Origin: Sphaerisporangium rufum
GTDB lineage: Bacteria; Actinomycetota; Actinomycetes; Streptosporangiales; Streptosporangiaceae
Length of the DNA: 57,940 nt
Direction of reading: 5' to 3'
Assembly: GCF_016863395.1 (NCBI RefSeq)
Contig: NZ_BOOU01000006.1
Span: forward strand, 1 to 57,940
How positions within the stretch are numbered: position 1 is the first letter of the stretch; each line of letters opens with the position of its first letter. Positions 23,795 through 34,010 of the stretch are shown piece after piece. The notes beneath the pieces were generated by a model. The model did not search any database. It saw only the letters and a program-made list of their open reading frames with translations, and had not been told where the DNA came from. The translations under genes were made by a program, and so were the position numbers.

Positions 23795-24200
23795 GGACAA
23801 GGCGAATCCCGACGCCGAGGAGAGCATGCGGTTCACCGCCGCGGCCAGGCGGCAGGTGAGCCGGGCACCGGCCCTGCCGCTCACGCCAGGCCGATCGTCT
23901 GCAGCAACGTGCGAAGCGGGGTGCTGTAGCGTCCGTAGCGGACGGTCAGTCCGGGGACCTGCTCGGCGAAGGTTCGCTTGCCGCAGTCGTCGTTGCCGCA
24001 CCGAAATCGCCGCACCCGCAGGTGCAGCACCGTCTCCTGGCCGCCGACCGCGGTGTCACACACTCGCCGCTCATGGCTGCTGTCCCCCCGCCGAGAGACC
24101 ATCGCGCACTGCGGGCAGGCGGCCTGGGGCGTGCGGGTCCTTGCCCGGATCCGTACCGATCTCCCCGACCGGGGTCACGTCCGGCCATCGAGCCATCGAC
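23795..24200 (-). pseudogene. ISL3-family transposase relic
   Basis: The minus strand gives SVRIRARTRTPQAACPQCAMVSRR, then LHLRVRRFRCGNDDCGKRTFAEQVPGLTVRY, which is the N-terminal zinc-binding region of ISL3 transposases with CxxC pairs. A TGA and frame change follow at about 23882, after LLQTIGLA; the next frame continues GRAGARLTCRLAAAVNRM as expected of the family and then decays. The DDE catalytic domain is missing and no inverted repeats were found. The remainder of 23418-23795 and 24200-24416 shows no gene. Confidence 0.72.
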
Positions 24201-24416
24201 GCCAGCCCGGAGGCTGTTGATCGTTCCAGTTGCCATCGTCTCCGTGATGCCTTATGTTCTGCTCCAGGTACGGAGTTCGGGATCGCGCCTGAGCCACCAC
24301 CGAACCTCTTTGAGGCATGAAGCGTGGGAACGCGCTCGCCACCGCCTCCGTCCTATCTGCATTCCTGCTGACAACGCACCTCCGCAAGGGGCGCGAGTCA
24401 GCCGAAAGGCTTCGCC

Positions 24417-25391
24417 ATGACCATCTACTCCCAGCACCCGAATCGCGGGAAGATTCAGATCCTCGCGACCTATGAAGGAGCGGCGGGAACCACATCCACA
24501 ACCGTCACAAGCTTGGCCAGCAGCGACCTCGCGGCACCGATCGTTAACGCTCTCAACCGCATCTCCGCCCTGGCCACCATTCCCGTAAGCGTCCGTGACA
24601 CTCGTGACGGCAAGATCCGCCACTACCCCAGTGAGCACCTGGTGGCGTTGACCGACGCCGGCGCTCGCGCGGCCCTGCTCACCGGCACGCACAGCCTGTG
24701 GTACGAACACGTGAAGCTGCTGCTGCATGGGGCGCTAGCTGACCTGGACGATGCCCTGGCGAAGGTGCCCGCGCCTGTCGGGAAGGCGATCACAGCGGAG
24801 CTCGAGGAGGAAGCGCACGAGCTGCGAGGTGAACTGGCCTACTATGCCGGGAAGGATTGGCCGGAGTCGGAGACCCGGCGCCGTTGGGACTCCACATTTC
24901 CGTTCGTGCTCTTCGACGGCGGGATGCCCGACCTCGCCGGCATGAGCCGCGAATTCATGGACCGTCGCGAGGAGGGGATTACCGCAGAGCAGCGCGAGCG
25001 GGCGATCGCCGATCTCCGAGTGCTGGCCACGGCATATCTGCAGTGCCACGCCACTCCCGGATTCCTGGAATCGGAGTTCGAGATCTTTCATGAGCCGGAC
25101 AGAGCCAATGATCACTATCTGACCGTGAACCTCCCCCAACCGGGCGATGACGCCGATGTTTGGCGCGTGGATATCGGACACTGGGTGCCGGATGAACCGC
25201 AGGACGACAGCTTCACGGGCCACACCCTGCTTACCTGCGCCTGCCCGGTGCCGCCCACAGTAGCTGATATCGTTAACCTGCTGGACCGCAGCGAGAACGA
25301 GCCAAAACTGCTCGAAGCTTGGGCTAATACCCCGGTAGGGACGGCGCTCGCTGGTACGTCCTTCATTGTGACAGAACGTCACACCGTATGA
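24417..25391 (+). CDS. Hypothetical protein of unknown function
   Basis: Predicted protein of 324 residues that I do not recognise. It is acidic and soluble, without signal or membrane segments. The middle is strongly helical (HVKLLLHGALADLDDALAKV, AITAELEEEAHELRGELAYYA). Near the C-terminus is a Trp-rich beta region (DVWRVDIGHWVPDEP) and LLTCACPVPPTVADIVNLL. The ATG at 24417 is supported by coding-like composition from that point. Codon use is less GC-biased than in neighbours (for example GAT, AAT and TTT codons), and it lies between an ISL3 relic and a gene-poor stretch, which suggests transfer. Confidence 0.6.
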   Translation: MTIYSQHPNRGKIQILATYEGAAGTTSTTVTSLASSDLAAPIVNALNRISALATIPVSVRDTRDGKIRHYPSEHLVALTDAGARAALLTGTHSLWYEHVKLLLHGALADLDDALAKVPAPVGKAITAELEEEAHELRGELAYYAGKDWPESETRRRWDSTFPFVLFDGGMPDLAGMSREFMDRREEGITAEQRERAIADLRVLATAYLQCHATPGFLESEFEIFHEPDRANDHYLTVNLPQPGDDADVWRVDIGHWVPDEPQDDSFTGHTLLTCACPVPPTVADIVNLLDRSENEPKLLEAWANTPVGTALAGTSFIVTERHTV

Positions 25392-25703
25392 TGATCTAGC
25401 CTCGATCTTTCGCGTCCATCCGGGTGGCGGGTCTGTCCAGTAACCGTACAGTCCTGTACCCCGCGCGGGTGCCCAGTCGGCGGCGTTCGGCCGACAGCAG
25501 TTTGAAGGCATCACACCGCACCCGCCGCGCTGAGGTCATCCCACCGTCATGTCGGTTGTTCTGCGGCTCTTCGTCTTGGTGGCGTTCCGCCAGCACCACC
25601 AGCATCATTTGCATGTGCGTGTGCATCAGGGACGAGGAGGTTTATTGCTACCCAATAATGATCGAAGCTAGCACACCAAGAGAAGGAACATCATCTGCCG
25701 CCA
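25392..25703. other. Non-coding or decayed stretch
   Basis: No convincing gene on either strand. Short open frames exist but lack family features and start signals. Together with the next 250 bases this forms a gene-poor interval between the orphan gene and the acyl-CoA dehydrogenase. Confidence 0.5.
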
Positions 25704-25850
25704 TCACTCTGCTCGGATGGTATCCGCGGCCTCGCTCACTAGAATGCGCTGGATCTTTTCCACGGCATTGACTTTCCAGAGTTGCTGCTGTTGCTCAGCC
25801 TGGGCAACCGACGCGAGGTGACGCGGCAGCTCGTCTGATGGACGGGCTTC
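25704..25850 (-). pseudogene. Possible C-terminal gene fragment
   Basis: A minus-strand frame of 48 residues, between TGA at 25851-25853 and TGA at 25704-25706, reads RPSDELPRHLASVAQAEQ followed by QQQLWKVNAVEKIQRILV and SEAADTIRAE. The composition is protein-like and helical, unlike the random frames around it. It has no usable start, so it is probably the end of a broken gene. No family was recognised. Confidence 0.25.
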
Positions 25851-25955
25851 TCATCCAGCATGGACGAGTACGACCGCTGGGGTAGATCCGGGGGCATCTA
25901 TGACGGAACAGCCACGGAACAAGTGCCTTTGAAGCGGTTGTCTCGACCCGACAGG

Positions 25956-25984
25956 CCCCGCCTCGCCACACGGGTGAGGCGGGG
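25956..25984. terminator. Hairpin next to the acyl-CoA dehydrogenase stop
   Basis: Perfect 9-base stem CCCCGCCTC / GAGGCGGGG with an 11-base loop, 17 bases beyond the stop at 26002. On the plus strand it is followed by TTTCT, on the minus strand by no T-run. It likely ends the acyl-CoA dehydrogenase transcript and may block reading from the other side. Confidence 0.5.
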
Positions 25985-26001
25985 TTTCTGCTGGTCAATG
26001 C

Positions 26002-27165
26002 CTACTTGAGGAGCTGGCGGGCCATGACCATGCGCTGGATCTGGTTGGTGCCCTCGTAGATCTGGGTGATCTTGGCGTCGCGCATCATGCGCTCGACCGG
26101 GTAGTCGCGGGTGTAGCCGTAGCCGCCGAGCAGCTGGACGGCGTCGGTGGTGATCTCCATGGCGGCGTCGGAGGCGGCGCACTTGGCGGCGCTGGAGAAG
26201 AAGGTCAGGTCGGCGACCTTCTCGCCCTGCATGGCGGCCTCGGACTTGGCGGCGGCGGCGTAGGTGAGCTGGCGGGCGGCCTCCAGCTTCATCGCCATGT
26301 CGGCGATCATGAACTGCAGGCCCTGGAACTCGGCGATGGGCTTGCCGAACTGCCGGCGCTCCTTGACGTAGCCGACGGCGTAGTCGAGCGCGCCCTGGGC
26401 GATGCCGAGGGCCTGCGCGGCGATGGTGATCCGGGTGTGGTCCAGGGTGGCCAGCGCGGTCTTGAAGCCGGTGCCCTCCGGGCCGATCATCCGGTCGGCC
26501 GGGATACGCACGTTCTCCAGGATGACCTGGCGAGTGGGCGAGCCCTTGATGCCGAGCTTCTTCTCCTTGGGGCCGAAGCTCACGCCCTCGTCGCCCTTCT
26601 CGACCACGAACGCCGAGATGCCGCGGGCGCCCGCCTCGGGGTCGGTGACCGCCATCACGGTGTAGAACTCCGAGATGCCGGCGTTGGTGATCCACATCTT
26701 GCTGCCGTTCAGCACGTAGTGGTCGCCGTCGCGCACCGCGCGCGTCTTCATGGCGGCGGCGTCCGAGCCGGCCTCCGCCTCCGACAGGGCGTAGGAGAAC
26801 ATGCCCTCGCCGCGGGCCACCGGGGCCAGGTAGCGCCGCTTGAGGTCGTCGGAGGCCGACAGCAGCAGCGGCACGGTGCCGAGCTTGTTGACGGCCGGGA
26901 TCAGCGAGCTGGACGCGCAGGCCCGGGCCACCTCCTCGATGACGATCACCGCGGCCAGCGCGTCGGCGCCGGCCCCGCCGTACTCCTCGGGGACGTGCAC
27001 GGCGTGCAGGTCGGCGGCGGTGAGCGCCTTGTACGCGTCCCACGGGAACTCGCCGGTCTCGTCGACCTCGGCGGCGTGCGGCGCGATCTTCTCGTCGGCG
27101 AGGGCCCGCACGGTCTCGCGCAGCATCTGGTGCTCTTCGGCGGGCGCGTAGAGAGGGAAGCTCAT
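26002..27165 (-). CDS. Acyl-CoA dehydrogenase
   Basis: FAD-dependent acyl-CoA dehydrogenase, 387 residues, catalysing alpha-beta oxidation of an acyl-CoA in fatty-acid or branched-chain degradation. The N-terminal helical domain is followed by [19 protein letters not shown] and the beta domain [17 protein letters not shown]. The C-terminal helices hold [22 protein letters not shown] and the catalytic glutamate in [16 protein letters not shown]. The length is standard. It is divergent from the UDP-glucose dehydrogenase across about 170 bases. Chain-length preference cannot be read. Confidence 0.95.
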   Translation of the reverse strand: MSFPLYAPAEEHQMLRETVRALADEKIAPHAAEVDETGEFPWDAYKALTAADLHAVHVPEEYGGAGADALAAVIVIEEVARACASSSLIPAVNKLGTVPLLLSASDDLKRRYLAPVARGEGMFSYALSEAEAGSDAAAMKTRAVRDGDHYVLNGSKMWITNAGISEFYTVMAVTDPEAGARGISAFVVEKGDEGVSFGPKEKKLGIKGSPTRQVILENVRIPADRMIGPEGTGFKTALATLDHTRITIAAQALGIAQGALDYAVGYVKERRQFGKPIAEFQGLQFMIADMAMKLEAARQLTYAAAAKSEAAMQGEKVADLTFFSSAAKCAASDAAMEITTDAVQLLGGYGYTRDYPVERMMRDAKITQIYEGTNQIQRMVMARQLLK

Positions 27166-27335
27166 AACCAGATACTAGGACGTCCAACAATATGCCGTCG
27201 CGCCGAGGGTATATCGTCAGCACCCCTGCGTAGGGTCCGATTTGTCGGGTTGCCGGGTGTCGTGGGGCCGGTAGCATGCCTCGGCAACACAACGGCAAAG
27301 ATTGGATCGACAGCCGAGATGGAAGGAGCGCGCTC

Positions 27336-28655
27336 GTGCCCTACCGCCTGACGGTCCTGGGGACCGGCTACCTGGGTGCCACGCACGCGGCGTGCATGGC
27401 CGCACTGGGCTTCGAAGTGCTGGGCCTGGACGTGGACGCCGCGAAGATAGCGCGGTTGCAGGCCGGCGAGCTGCCGATCTACGAACCGGGCCTGGAGGAC
27501 TTGCTCCAGCAGGGGCTGGCCTCCGGCCGGCTGCGGTTCACCACCTCCTACCAGGAGGCGGCCGAGTTCGGCGACGTCCACTTCGTGTGCGTGGGCACGC
27601 CGCAGAAGCGCGGCGAGTACGCCGCCGACACCTCCTACCTGGACGCGGTGATCGAGTCGCTGGCGCCGCACCTCGACCGCGAGTGCCTGATCGTCGGCAA
27701 GTCCACGGTGCCGGTCGGCACCGCGCAGCGGCTGGCCGACAAGCTGGCCGAGCTGGCGCCGGCCCGCGAGCTGGTGGAGCTGGCCTGGAACCCCGAGTTC
27801 CTGCGCGAGGGTTTCGCCGTCCAGGACACCCTGCACCCCGACCGCATCGTGCTCGGCGTGGTGTCGGACAAGGCGGAGAAGGTGATGCGCGAGGTCTACC
27901 AGCCGATGCTGGCCGAGGGGGTCCCGGTCGTCATCACCGACTACCCCACCGCCGAGCTGGTGAAGGTCGCCGCCAACGCCTTCCTGGCCACCAAGATCTC
28001 TTTCATCAACGCGATGGCCGAGGTCTGCGAGACGGCGCACGCCGACGTCAAGGACCTCTCGCTGGCGCTCTCCTTCGACGACCGCATCGGCGGCCGGTTC
28101 CTCAACCCGGGCCTCGGCTTCGGCGGCGGCTGCCTGCCCAAGGACATCCGCGCCTTCATGGCCCGGGCCGGGGAGCTGGGCGCCGACCAGGCGCTCACCT
28201 TCCTGCGCGAGGTGGACGCGATCAACATGCGGCGCCGCGCCCGGATGGTGGACCTGGCGCGCGAGCTGGCCGGCGGCTCCTTCCGCGGCTGCACGGTCGG
28301 CGTGCTCGGCGCGGCCTTCAAGCCGAACTCCGACGACATCCGCGACTCCCCCGCGCTGGACGTGGCGGTCACCATCGGCCGGCAGGGCGGCCAGGTCACC
28401 GTGTACGACCCGGTGGCGCTGGACAACGTCCGGCGGGCCCACCCCGACCTCGGCTACGCCGAGTCGGCGCTGGACGCGGCCCGGGGAGCGCACGTCGTCC
28501 TGCTGCTGACCGAGTGGCAGGAGTTCGTCGACCTCGACCCCGAGGCCCTGGGCCAGGTCGTCGCCCGCCGCCGGATGGTCGACGGCCGCAACGCGCTGGA
28601 CGCCGAGGTTTGGCGGGCCGCGGGCTGGCACTACCGCGCCCTCGGCCGCCCCTGA
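27336..28655 (+). CDS. ugd: UDP-glucose 6-dehydrogenase
   Basis: NAD-dependent enzyme of 439 residues that oxidises UDP-glucose twice to UDP-glucuronate, a precursor of envelope polysaccharides. The N-terminal Rossmann motif is VLGTGYLGATHAACMA. KVAANAFLATKISFINAMAEVC carries the central-domain lysine, and GLGFGGGCLPKDIRAF supplies the catalytic cysteine. The C-terminal domain has GVLGAAFKPNSDDIRDSPAL. GTG 27336 is the start, with GGAAGGA eight bases before. UDP-GDP-mannose dehydrogenase family relatives with other nucleotides are possible. It may feed the polymer genes at 2-12 kb. Confidence 0.92.
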   Translation: MPYRLTVLGTGYLGATHAACMAALGFEVLGLDVDAAKIARLQAGELPIYEPGLEDLLQQGLASGRLRFTTSYQEAAEFGDVHFVCVGTPQKRGEYAADTSYLDAVIESLAPHLDRECLIVGKSTVPVGTAQRLADKLAELAPARELVELAWNPEFLREGFAVQDTLHPDRIVLGVVSDKAEKVMREVYQPMLAEGVPVVITDYPTAELVKVAANAFLATKISFINAMAEVCETAHADVKDLSLALSFDDRIGGRFLNPGLGFGGGCLPKDIRAFMARAGELGADQALTFLREVDAINMRRRARMVDLARELAGGSFRGCTVGVLGAAFKPNSDDIRDSPALDVAVTIGRQGGQVTVYDPVALDNVRRAHPDLGYAESALDAARGAHVVLLLTEWQEFVDLDPEALGQVVARRRMVDGRNALDAEVWRAAGWHYRALGRP

Positions 28656-28661
28656 CCGCAC

Positions 28662-28696
28662 CGGCCGGACCCCGGCGGCGTCCCGGAGTCCGGCCG
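28662..28696. terminator. Hairpin after ugd
   Basis: Inverted repeat CGGCCGGAC / GTCCGGCCG (28662-28670 and 28688-28696) seven bases beyond the ugd stop. No T-run. Probably an intrinsic terminator between convergent genes; the following 150 bases to 28850 show nothing else. Confidence 0.5.
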
Positions 28697-28850
28697 CGCA
28701 GCAGTGAAAGGACCGGTTCGCCGGGGACGTGACCGGGCGACCAGGGCGACCGGGGCCGGCGATGATCGCCCCGCGCGTCCCGATCGAACGTCTCGACGCG
28801 ACCGGGCCACCGGGGGCCGGCGCCTCCGGTGGCTCGCGGCCGGGCCCCGG

Positions 28851-29978
28851 CTACCGCAGCGTGCGGAAGAACGCGCGGATGTCGCCGACCAGCGCCTCCG
28901 GCTGCTCCAGGGCCGCGAAGTGGCCGCCGCGGTCGAACTCGCTCCAGTGCACGATGTTGTCGGTGCGCTCGGCGAGCCGGCGGACCGGCAGCGCGAGCTC
29001 GCGGGGGAACACCGCGACCCCGGTCGGGGTCTCCGACCGCTCGGGCCGGCCCCACGCGTGCATGAACTCCCAGTACAGCTGCGCCGACGACCCGCCCGTG
29101 TTGGTCAGCCAATAGATCATCACGTTGGTCAGCAGCAGATCGCGGTCGATGTCCTGGTCGGTCCACTCGTGGAACTTCTCGGCGATCCACGCCAGCTGCC
29201 CCACCGGCGAGTCGGCCAGCCCGTAGGCGAGGGTCTGCGGGCGGGTCGCCTGGATCCGCAGGTAGCCGGCCATCTCGTTCTGGAACCGGTCCAGGCCGGC
29301 CAGCCGCTCGCGGTCGGCGTCGTCCAGGCCCTCCAGCTCGCCCGGCCGGCCGGACGGGAAGGTCAGCAGGTAGTTGAGGTGCACGCCGGCGACGTGCTCG
29401 GCGTCGGCCAGCCCCAGCTGGCGGGACACGCCCGACCCCCAGTCGCCGCCCTGCGCGCCGTAGCGCCGGTAGCCCAGCCGGTCCATCAGCACCGCCCACG
29501 CCCGGGCGATGCGGCGCAGCTCCCAGCCGCCCTCGCGCAGCGGCCCGGAGAAGCCGTACCCGGGCAGGGAGGGGATCACCAGGTGGAAGGCGTCCGCCGG
29601 ATCGGCGCCGCAGGACCGGGGATCCGCCAGCGGGCGGATGACGTCCAGGAACTCCACGATCGAGCCGGGCCAGCCGTGCGTCAGTACCAGCGGCAGCGCG
29701 TCCGGCTCGGGCGAGCGGACGTGCAGGAAATGGATGTCCTGCCCGTCGATGGTGGTGACGAACTGCGGGAAGGCGTTGATCCGGGCCTCGTGCGCGCGCC
29801 AGTCGTAGGTGGTGCCCCAGTGCGCCACCAGCTCCTTCAGGTGGTCGACGGGCACGCCGCGCGCCCAGCCGGCCCCCGGAACCTCGGCGGGGAGGCGGGT
29901 ACGCGCCAGCCGCTCGCGCAGGTCGTCCAGGTCGGCCTGCGGGATGTCGATGGTGAACGGGCGGATCTCGTTGCTCAT
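28851..29978 (-). CDS. Epoxide hydrolase with EHN domain
   Basis: Alpha/beta hydrolase of about 375 residues of the microsomal epoxide hydrolase type, converting an epoxide to a diol. The N-terminal EHN domain ([23 protein letters not shown] and later [28 protein letters not shown]) is complete. HGWPGS is the oxyanion loop, GAQGGDWGS carries the nucleophilic aspartate and [14 protein letters not shown] the histidine. ATG 29978 is the start. It is divergent from a WYL regulator across a 50-base region with a perfect palindrome, which suggests that the regulator controls it. Confidence 0.93.
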   Translation of the reverse strand: MSNEIRPFTIDIPQADLDDLRERLARTRLPAEVPGAGWARGVPVDHLKELVAHWGTTYDWRAHEARINAFPQFVTTIDGQDIHFLHVRSPEPDALPLVLTHGWPGSIVEFLDVIRPLADPRSCGADPADAFHLVIPSLPGYGFSGPLREGGWELRRIARAWAVLMDRLGYRRYGAQGGDWGSGVSRQLGLADAEHVAGVHLNYLLTFPSGRPGELEGLDDADRERLAGLDRFQNEMAGYLRIQATRPQTLAYGLADSPVGQLAWIAEKFHEWTDQDIDRDLLLTNVMIYWLTNTGGSSAQLYWEFMHAWGRPERSETPTGVAVFPRELALPVRRLAERTDNIVHWSEFDRGGHFAALEQPEALVGDIRAFFRTLR

Positions 29979-29996
29979 GACCACACTCTCACATCC

Positions 29997-30021
29997 GATG
30001 CGGCAAACTTCTTGCCGCATC
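29997..30021. promoter_or_regulatory. Perfect palindrome between epoxide hydrolase and WYL regulator
   Basis: GATGCGGCAA (29997-30006) and TTGCCGCATC (30012-30021) form a perfect 10-base inverted repeat with 5-base centre. It sits 18 bases upstream of one start codon and 7 upstream of the other. Both transcripts must start in or near it, so a bound protein would control both genes. Confidence 0.65.
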
Positions 30022-30028
30022 CGGCGGC

Positions 30029-30979
30029 ATGCTGGAGAACATGCTGGAGACCTCGGCGCGCCTGCTGCGCCTGCTGTCGCTGCTGCAGTCCAGGCCGGGG
30101 TGGACCGGGCCGCAGCTCGCCGAGCGGCTCAAGGTGAGCCGCCGGACCGTCCGCTACGACATCGGCCGGCTGCGCGAGCTGGGCTACCCCATCCACGGCG
30201 AGCCGGGGATCACCGGCGGCTACCGGCTCGGCGCGGGCACGTCCCTGCCGCCGCTGCTGCTGGAGGACGACGAGGCGGTCGCGGTCGCCGTCGGCCTGCG
30301 TACCGCGGCGCACGGCACCGTGGCGGGCATCGAGGAGAGTTCGGTGCGCGCGCTGGCCAAGCTGGAGCAGGTGCTGCCCGCCCGGCTGCGCCACCGGGTG
30401 GCGGCCCTGCACCGGTACACCGTCCCGCTGCCGGCCGGCGGCCCCGTGGTGGACGCGGCGACCCTCACCGCCGTCGCGACCGCCTGCCGCGACCGGCGCC
30501 GGCTGCGGTTCGACTACCGCGACCACGCCGGCACCGAACAGGCGCGCGACGCCGAACCGTACCGGCTGGTGCACACCGGCCGCCGCTGGTACCTGGTCGC
30601 CTGGGACGTGCACCGGGACGGCTGGCGGGCCTTCCGGGTGGACCGGATGAGCCCGCGCACGCCGCCGGGGCCGCGGTTCGTCCCGCGCGAGCCGCCCGCC
30701 GACGACCTGGTGCCGCGCGGGGTGGACGCGGCGCTGTCCCACCACCGAGCGCGGGTCACCGTGCGGGCCCCGGCCGCGGTCATCACCGCGCGGGTCCCGG
30801 CGTCGGTGCTGGTGGAGCCGGTGGACGAGGAGACCTGCGTGGTGCACGCCGGCGCGGACACCCCCTACCGGCTGGCCCTGCACCTGCTCATGCTGGACGC
30901 GCCGTTCGAGGTGGCCGGCCCGCCCGAGCTTCTGGAGGCGCTCCGGCTGATCCACGCCAGGTGCGCGCCACCGGGCTGA
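30029..30979 (+). CDS. HTH/WYL-domain transcriptional regulator
   Basis: YafY-type regulator of 316 residues. An N-terminal winged helix ([44 protein letters not shown]) is followed by a helical spacer and the WYL domain ([25 protein letters not shown]). A C-terminal WCX-like extension follows. WYL domains bind nucleic acid or small ligands to switch DNA binding. The nearest target is the divergent epoxide hydrolase, through the palindrome at 29997-30021. Start ATG 30029; ATG 30041 is an in-frame alternative. Confidence 0.92.
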   Translation: MLENMLETSARLLRLLSLLQSRPGWTGPQLAERLKVSRRTVRYDIGRLRELGYPIHGEPGITGGYRLGAGTSLPPLLLEDDEAVAVAVGLRTAAHGTVAGIEESSVRALAKLEQVLPARLRHRVAALHRYTVPLPAGGPVVDAATLTAVATACRDRRRLRFDYRDHAGTEQARDAEPYRLVHTGRRWYLVAWDVHRDGWRAFRVDRMSPRTPPGPRFVPREPPADDLVPRGVDAALSHHRARVTVRAPAAVITARVPASVLVEPVDEETCVVHAGADTPYRLALHLLMLDAPFEVAGPPELLEALRLIHARCAPPG

Positions 30980-31059
30980 GGCCGCGCGCCGGAGATCCGG
31001 CGACCGGCGGGTGACCGCCTGGCGGAGCCCCGGCGACCCGCGTGCCGCCGGCGCCCGGC

Positions 31060-31083
31060 CGAGCGCCGGCTGGCCGGCGCTCG
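31060..31083. terminator. Hairpin between convergent WYL regulator and purE
   Basis: Perfect 10-base stem CGAGCGCCGG / CCGGCGCTCG with a 4-base loop, ending just before the purE stop at 31085. It probably serves both convergent transcripts. No T-run. Confidence 0.5.
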
Positions 31084-31084
31084 C

Positions 31085-31608
<524 letters not shown>

Positions 31609-31609
<1 letters not shown>

Positions 31610-32802
31610 CACACGTACTCCCCGGTGGCCAGGTGGACGGCGGCGTGCCGGGCCCGGGCGCGGACCTCGGCCAGGTCGGTGCCGAGCGCGGTGACGTGCC
31701 CGATCTTGCGGCCGGGGCGCACCTCCTTGCCGTAAAAGTGCACCTTGACCCCCGGATCGTGCGCCATGACGTGCTCGTAGCGGGCGAAGACGTCCGGATC
31801 GGCGCCACCGAGGACGTTCGCCATGACGGCGACCGGCGCGACCGGGGACGGCGAGCCGAGCGGCAGGTCGAGGACCGCCCGCAGGTGCTGCTCGAACTGG
31901 GAGGTGCGCGCGCCCTCGATGGTCCAGTGGCCGCTGTTGTGCGGGCGCATCGCCAGCTCGTTGACCACGACCCGGCCGCCGGGGAGCTGGAACATCTCCA
32001 CGGCGAGCAGCCCGGTCACGCCGAGCTCGGTGGCGACCTTGAGGGCGATGTGCTGTGCCCGGGCGGCGTGCTCGGGGTCCAGCCCGGGGGCCGGGGCGAT
32101 CACCTCGACGCAGATGCCGTCGCGCTGGACGGTCTCCACCACCGGGTAACTGACGCCCTGGCCGTGCGGCGAGCGGGCCACCAGGACGGCCAGCTCGCGC
32201 TCGAAGGGCACGAACGCCTCGGCCATCAGCTCGACGCCCGAGCCGAGCACCTCGGCGGCCTGCTCGGCCGAGTCGCAGACCCACACGCCGCGGCCGTCGT
32301 AGCCGCCGCGCACCGCCTTGAGCACCACCGGCCAGCCGTGCTCCTCGCCGAACTCCTTGAGGTCGGCGGCGGAGGCGACCCGGGCCCAGGCCGGGCAGGG
32401 CACCCCGGCGGCGCCGAGGCGCTCGCGCATGACGGCCTTGTCCTGGGCGTGGACGAGGGCCGCCGCGCCGGGACGCACCGCGACACCGGCGGCGGCCAGG
32501 GCCTCCACATGGCCGGTCGGCACGTGCTCGTGGTCGAAGGTGACCGCGTCGCACCCGGCGGCGAAGGCGCGCAGGGCGTCGAGGTCGGTGTGGTGGCCGA
32601 TCCGCACGTCGCGGATCACCCGGGCGGCGCTCTCGTCCGGGGCGGCGGCCAGGACGCGCAGGTCGACGCCGAGCGCGATGGCGGCCTGCTGGGTCATCCG
32701 GGCGAGCTGGCCGGCCCCCACCATGCCTACGACGGGGCCTACGACGGGGCCGACGACGGGCCGGCGGGCCGGCGGGCCGGCGCTGGTCGGAACACTGGTC
32801 AC
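31609..32802 (-). CDS. purK: 5-(Carboxyamino)imidazole ribonucleotide synthase
   Basis: ATP-grasp enzyme of 397 residues that makes N5-CAIR from AIR, bicarbonate and ATP. It has [34 protein letters not shown] in the ATP-grasp region and [29 protein letters not shown] near the active site. The N-terminus carries a [11 protein letters not shown] run encoded by an imperfect 12-base tandem repeat (about 32726-32760), so the true start may lie downstream of the GTG at 32802. The purK-purE order and overlap form a two-gene operon. Confidence 0.96.
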
Positions 32803-32869
32803 AGCCTCCGACCCTACCGAGGCCGGCGCGGCGGTCGCGACACCGGGCCGGGCGGCCCTGCCGGTCGGG

Positions 32870-33838
32870 TCAGCCGGTGATGCCGGCCAGGGCGCGGGTC
32901 ATCCCGACGGTGGTCAGCCGGCCGTCGGCGGCGACCTTGGTGGCCAGCGTCACCAGCTCGGTCACCTCGATCTTCGCCGGCGACGCCTTGCCGGTGAAGT
33001 CGCGCACCGCGTCCCGGCCGAAGATCGGGTGGGCGAGGCGGCGGCCGGTCGCGCGCTGGATGTAAATGATCTTGACCGCGTGGAAGGCCAGCGCGCCGCC
33101 GCCGGGCAGCGGCAGGGCGTGCGGGTCGTCCGGCAGCACGCGGACCGCGACCTCCAGCCGGTCCGGGCGCACCTTGCCGGGCCGGCGGGCCAGCTCGTCC
33201 CGCAGGTCACGGACCGGGTCGTCGGCGGCGAACCGCACGCCGCTCAGCCCCGCCGGGTCGGCGAGGAACGCCAGGTGCTTCTGCGGGGCGAGGCGGGCGC
33301 GCAGCACGTCCCCGCCGGCCAGCGGCGGCGCCACCCGGCTCTCCTGGTCGGCGTCGGGTTCGGCGGCCTCCCGGACGACCTCCACCGGGCCGTACGCCAG
33401 CCGCCAGCGGTCCTCGGCCCGGGCGAAGACGAAGTAGGCGGGGCGCGGCCGGCGGGCCAGCGCGACCACGTAGGGCCGGTCGTCGGCACCGGTGGGGATG
33501 AACAGCCGCACGTCGGTCCAGTCGGGGTTCGCCGGAGCCGGCCGGCCCTCGCGGGCGGCCTGGCAGGGCCGGCCGCCCAGCTCGCCCGCCGCGGCGGCGG
33601 TCAGGAACTGGATCTTGTCGCAGTCGCGCCGCCGCCAGGCGTCCCGCAGCGCGGCGAGCACGCCGATCGCCGAGCGGGCGTCGGCGAGGTTCAGCGCGCG
33701 GGCGAACCCGCCCCCGGTCGTGGGCACGGTGGCCGGCGCCGCCCGCTCGGCGGGCGGCTCGGCGGCCTGCGCGCCGCAGCCGGCCAGCAGGCCGGCCAAT
33801 AGAATGGCCGCGATTCCCGAAGCGATCATTCGCCGCAT
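32870..33838 (-). CDS. Putative lipoprotein of unknown function
   Basis: Predicted exported lipoprotein of about 322 residues. The signal region MRRMIASGIAAILLAGLLAGCG ends in a good lipobox (LAGC). A Pro/Ala linker is followed by about 290 residues of mixed fold with no motif I recognise (DCDKIQFLTAAAAGELGG, RPYVVALARRPRPAYFVFARAEDRWRL). It probably sits on the outer face of the membrane. ATG 33838 is the likely start. It is just upstream of the purK operon on the same strand and divergent from gtrA. Confidence 0.72.
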   Translation of the reverse strand: MRRMIASGIAAILLAGLLAGCGAQAAEPPAERAAPATVPTTGGGFARALNLADARSAIGVLAALRDAWRRRDCDKIQFLTAAAAGELGGRPCQAAREGRPAPANPDWTDVRLFIPTGADDRPYVVALARRPRPAYFVFARAEDRWRLAYGPVEVVREAAEPDADQESRVAPPLAGGDVLRARLAPQKHLAFLADPAGLSGVRFAADDPVRDLRDELARRPGKVRPDRLEVAVRVLPDDPHALPLPGGGALAFHAVKIIYIQRATGRRLAHPIFGRDAVRDFTGKASPAKIEVTELVTLATKVAADGRLTTVGMTRALAGITG

Positions 33839-34010
33839 CACGGCAGGAGCCACCTCTCCAGGGCAGGCCGTCGCGATCTGCGCCGCAGCCTAGTGCATCA
33901 GCATGATTACTAGCCGTTAAATGCGCATATTTCAGTATCAGAGTGGACGGCTTGGCATCCGCCCGGTCCCCGGTACGCTGATTGAGCTCCGGACCCGAGG
34001 AAGGACCGTC

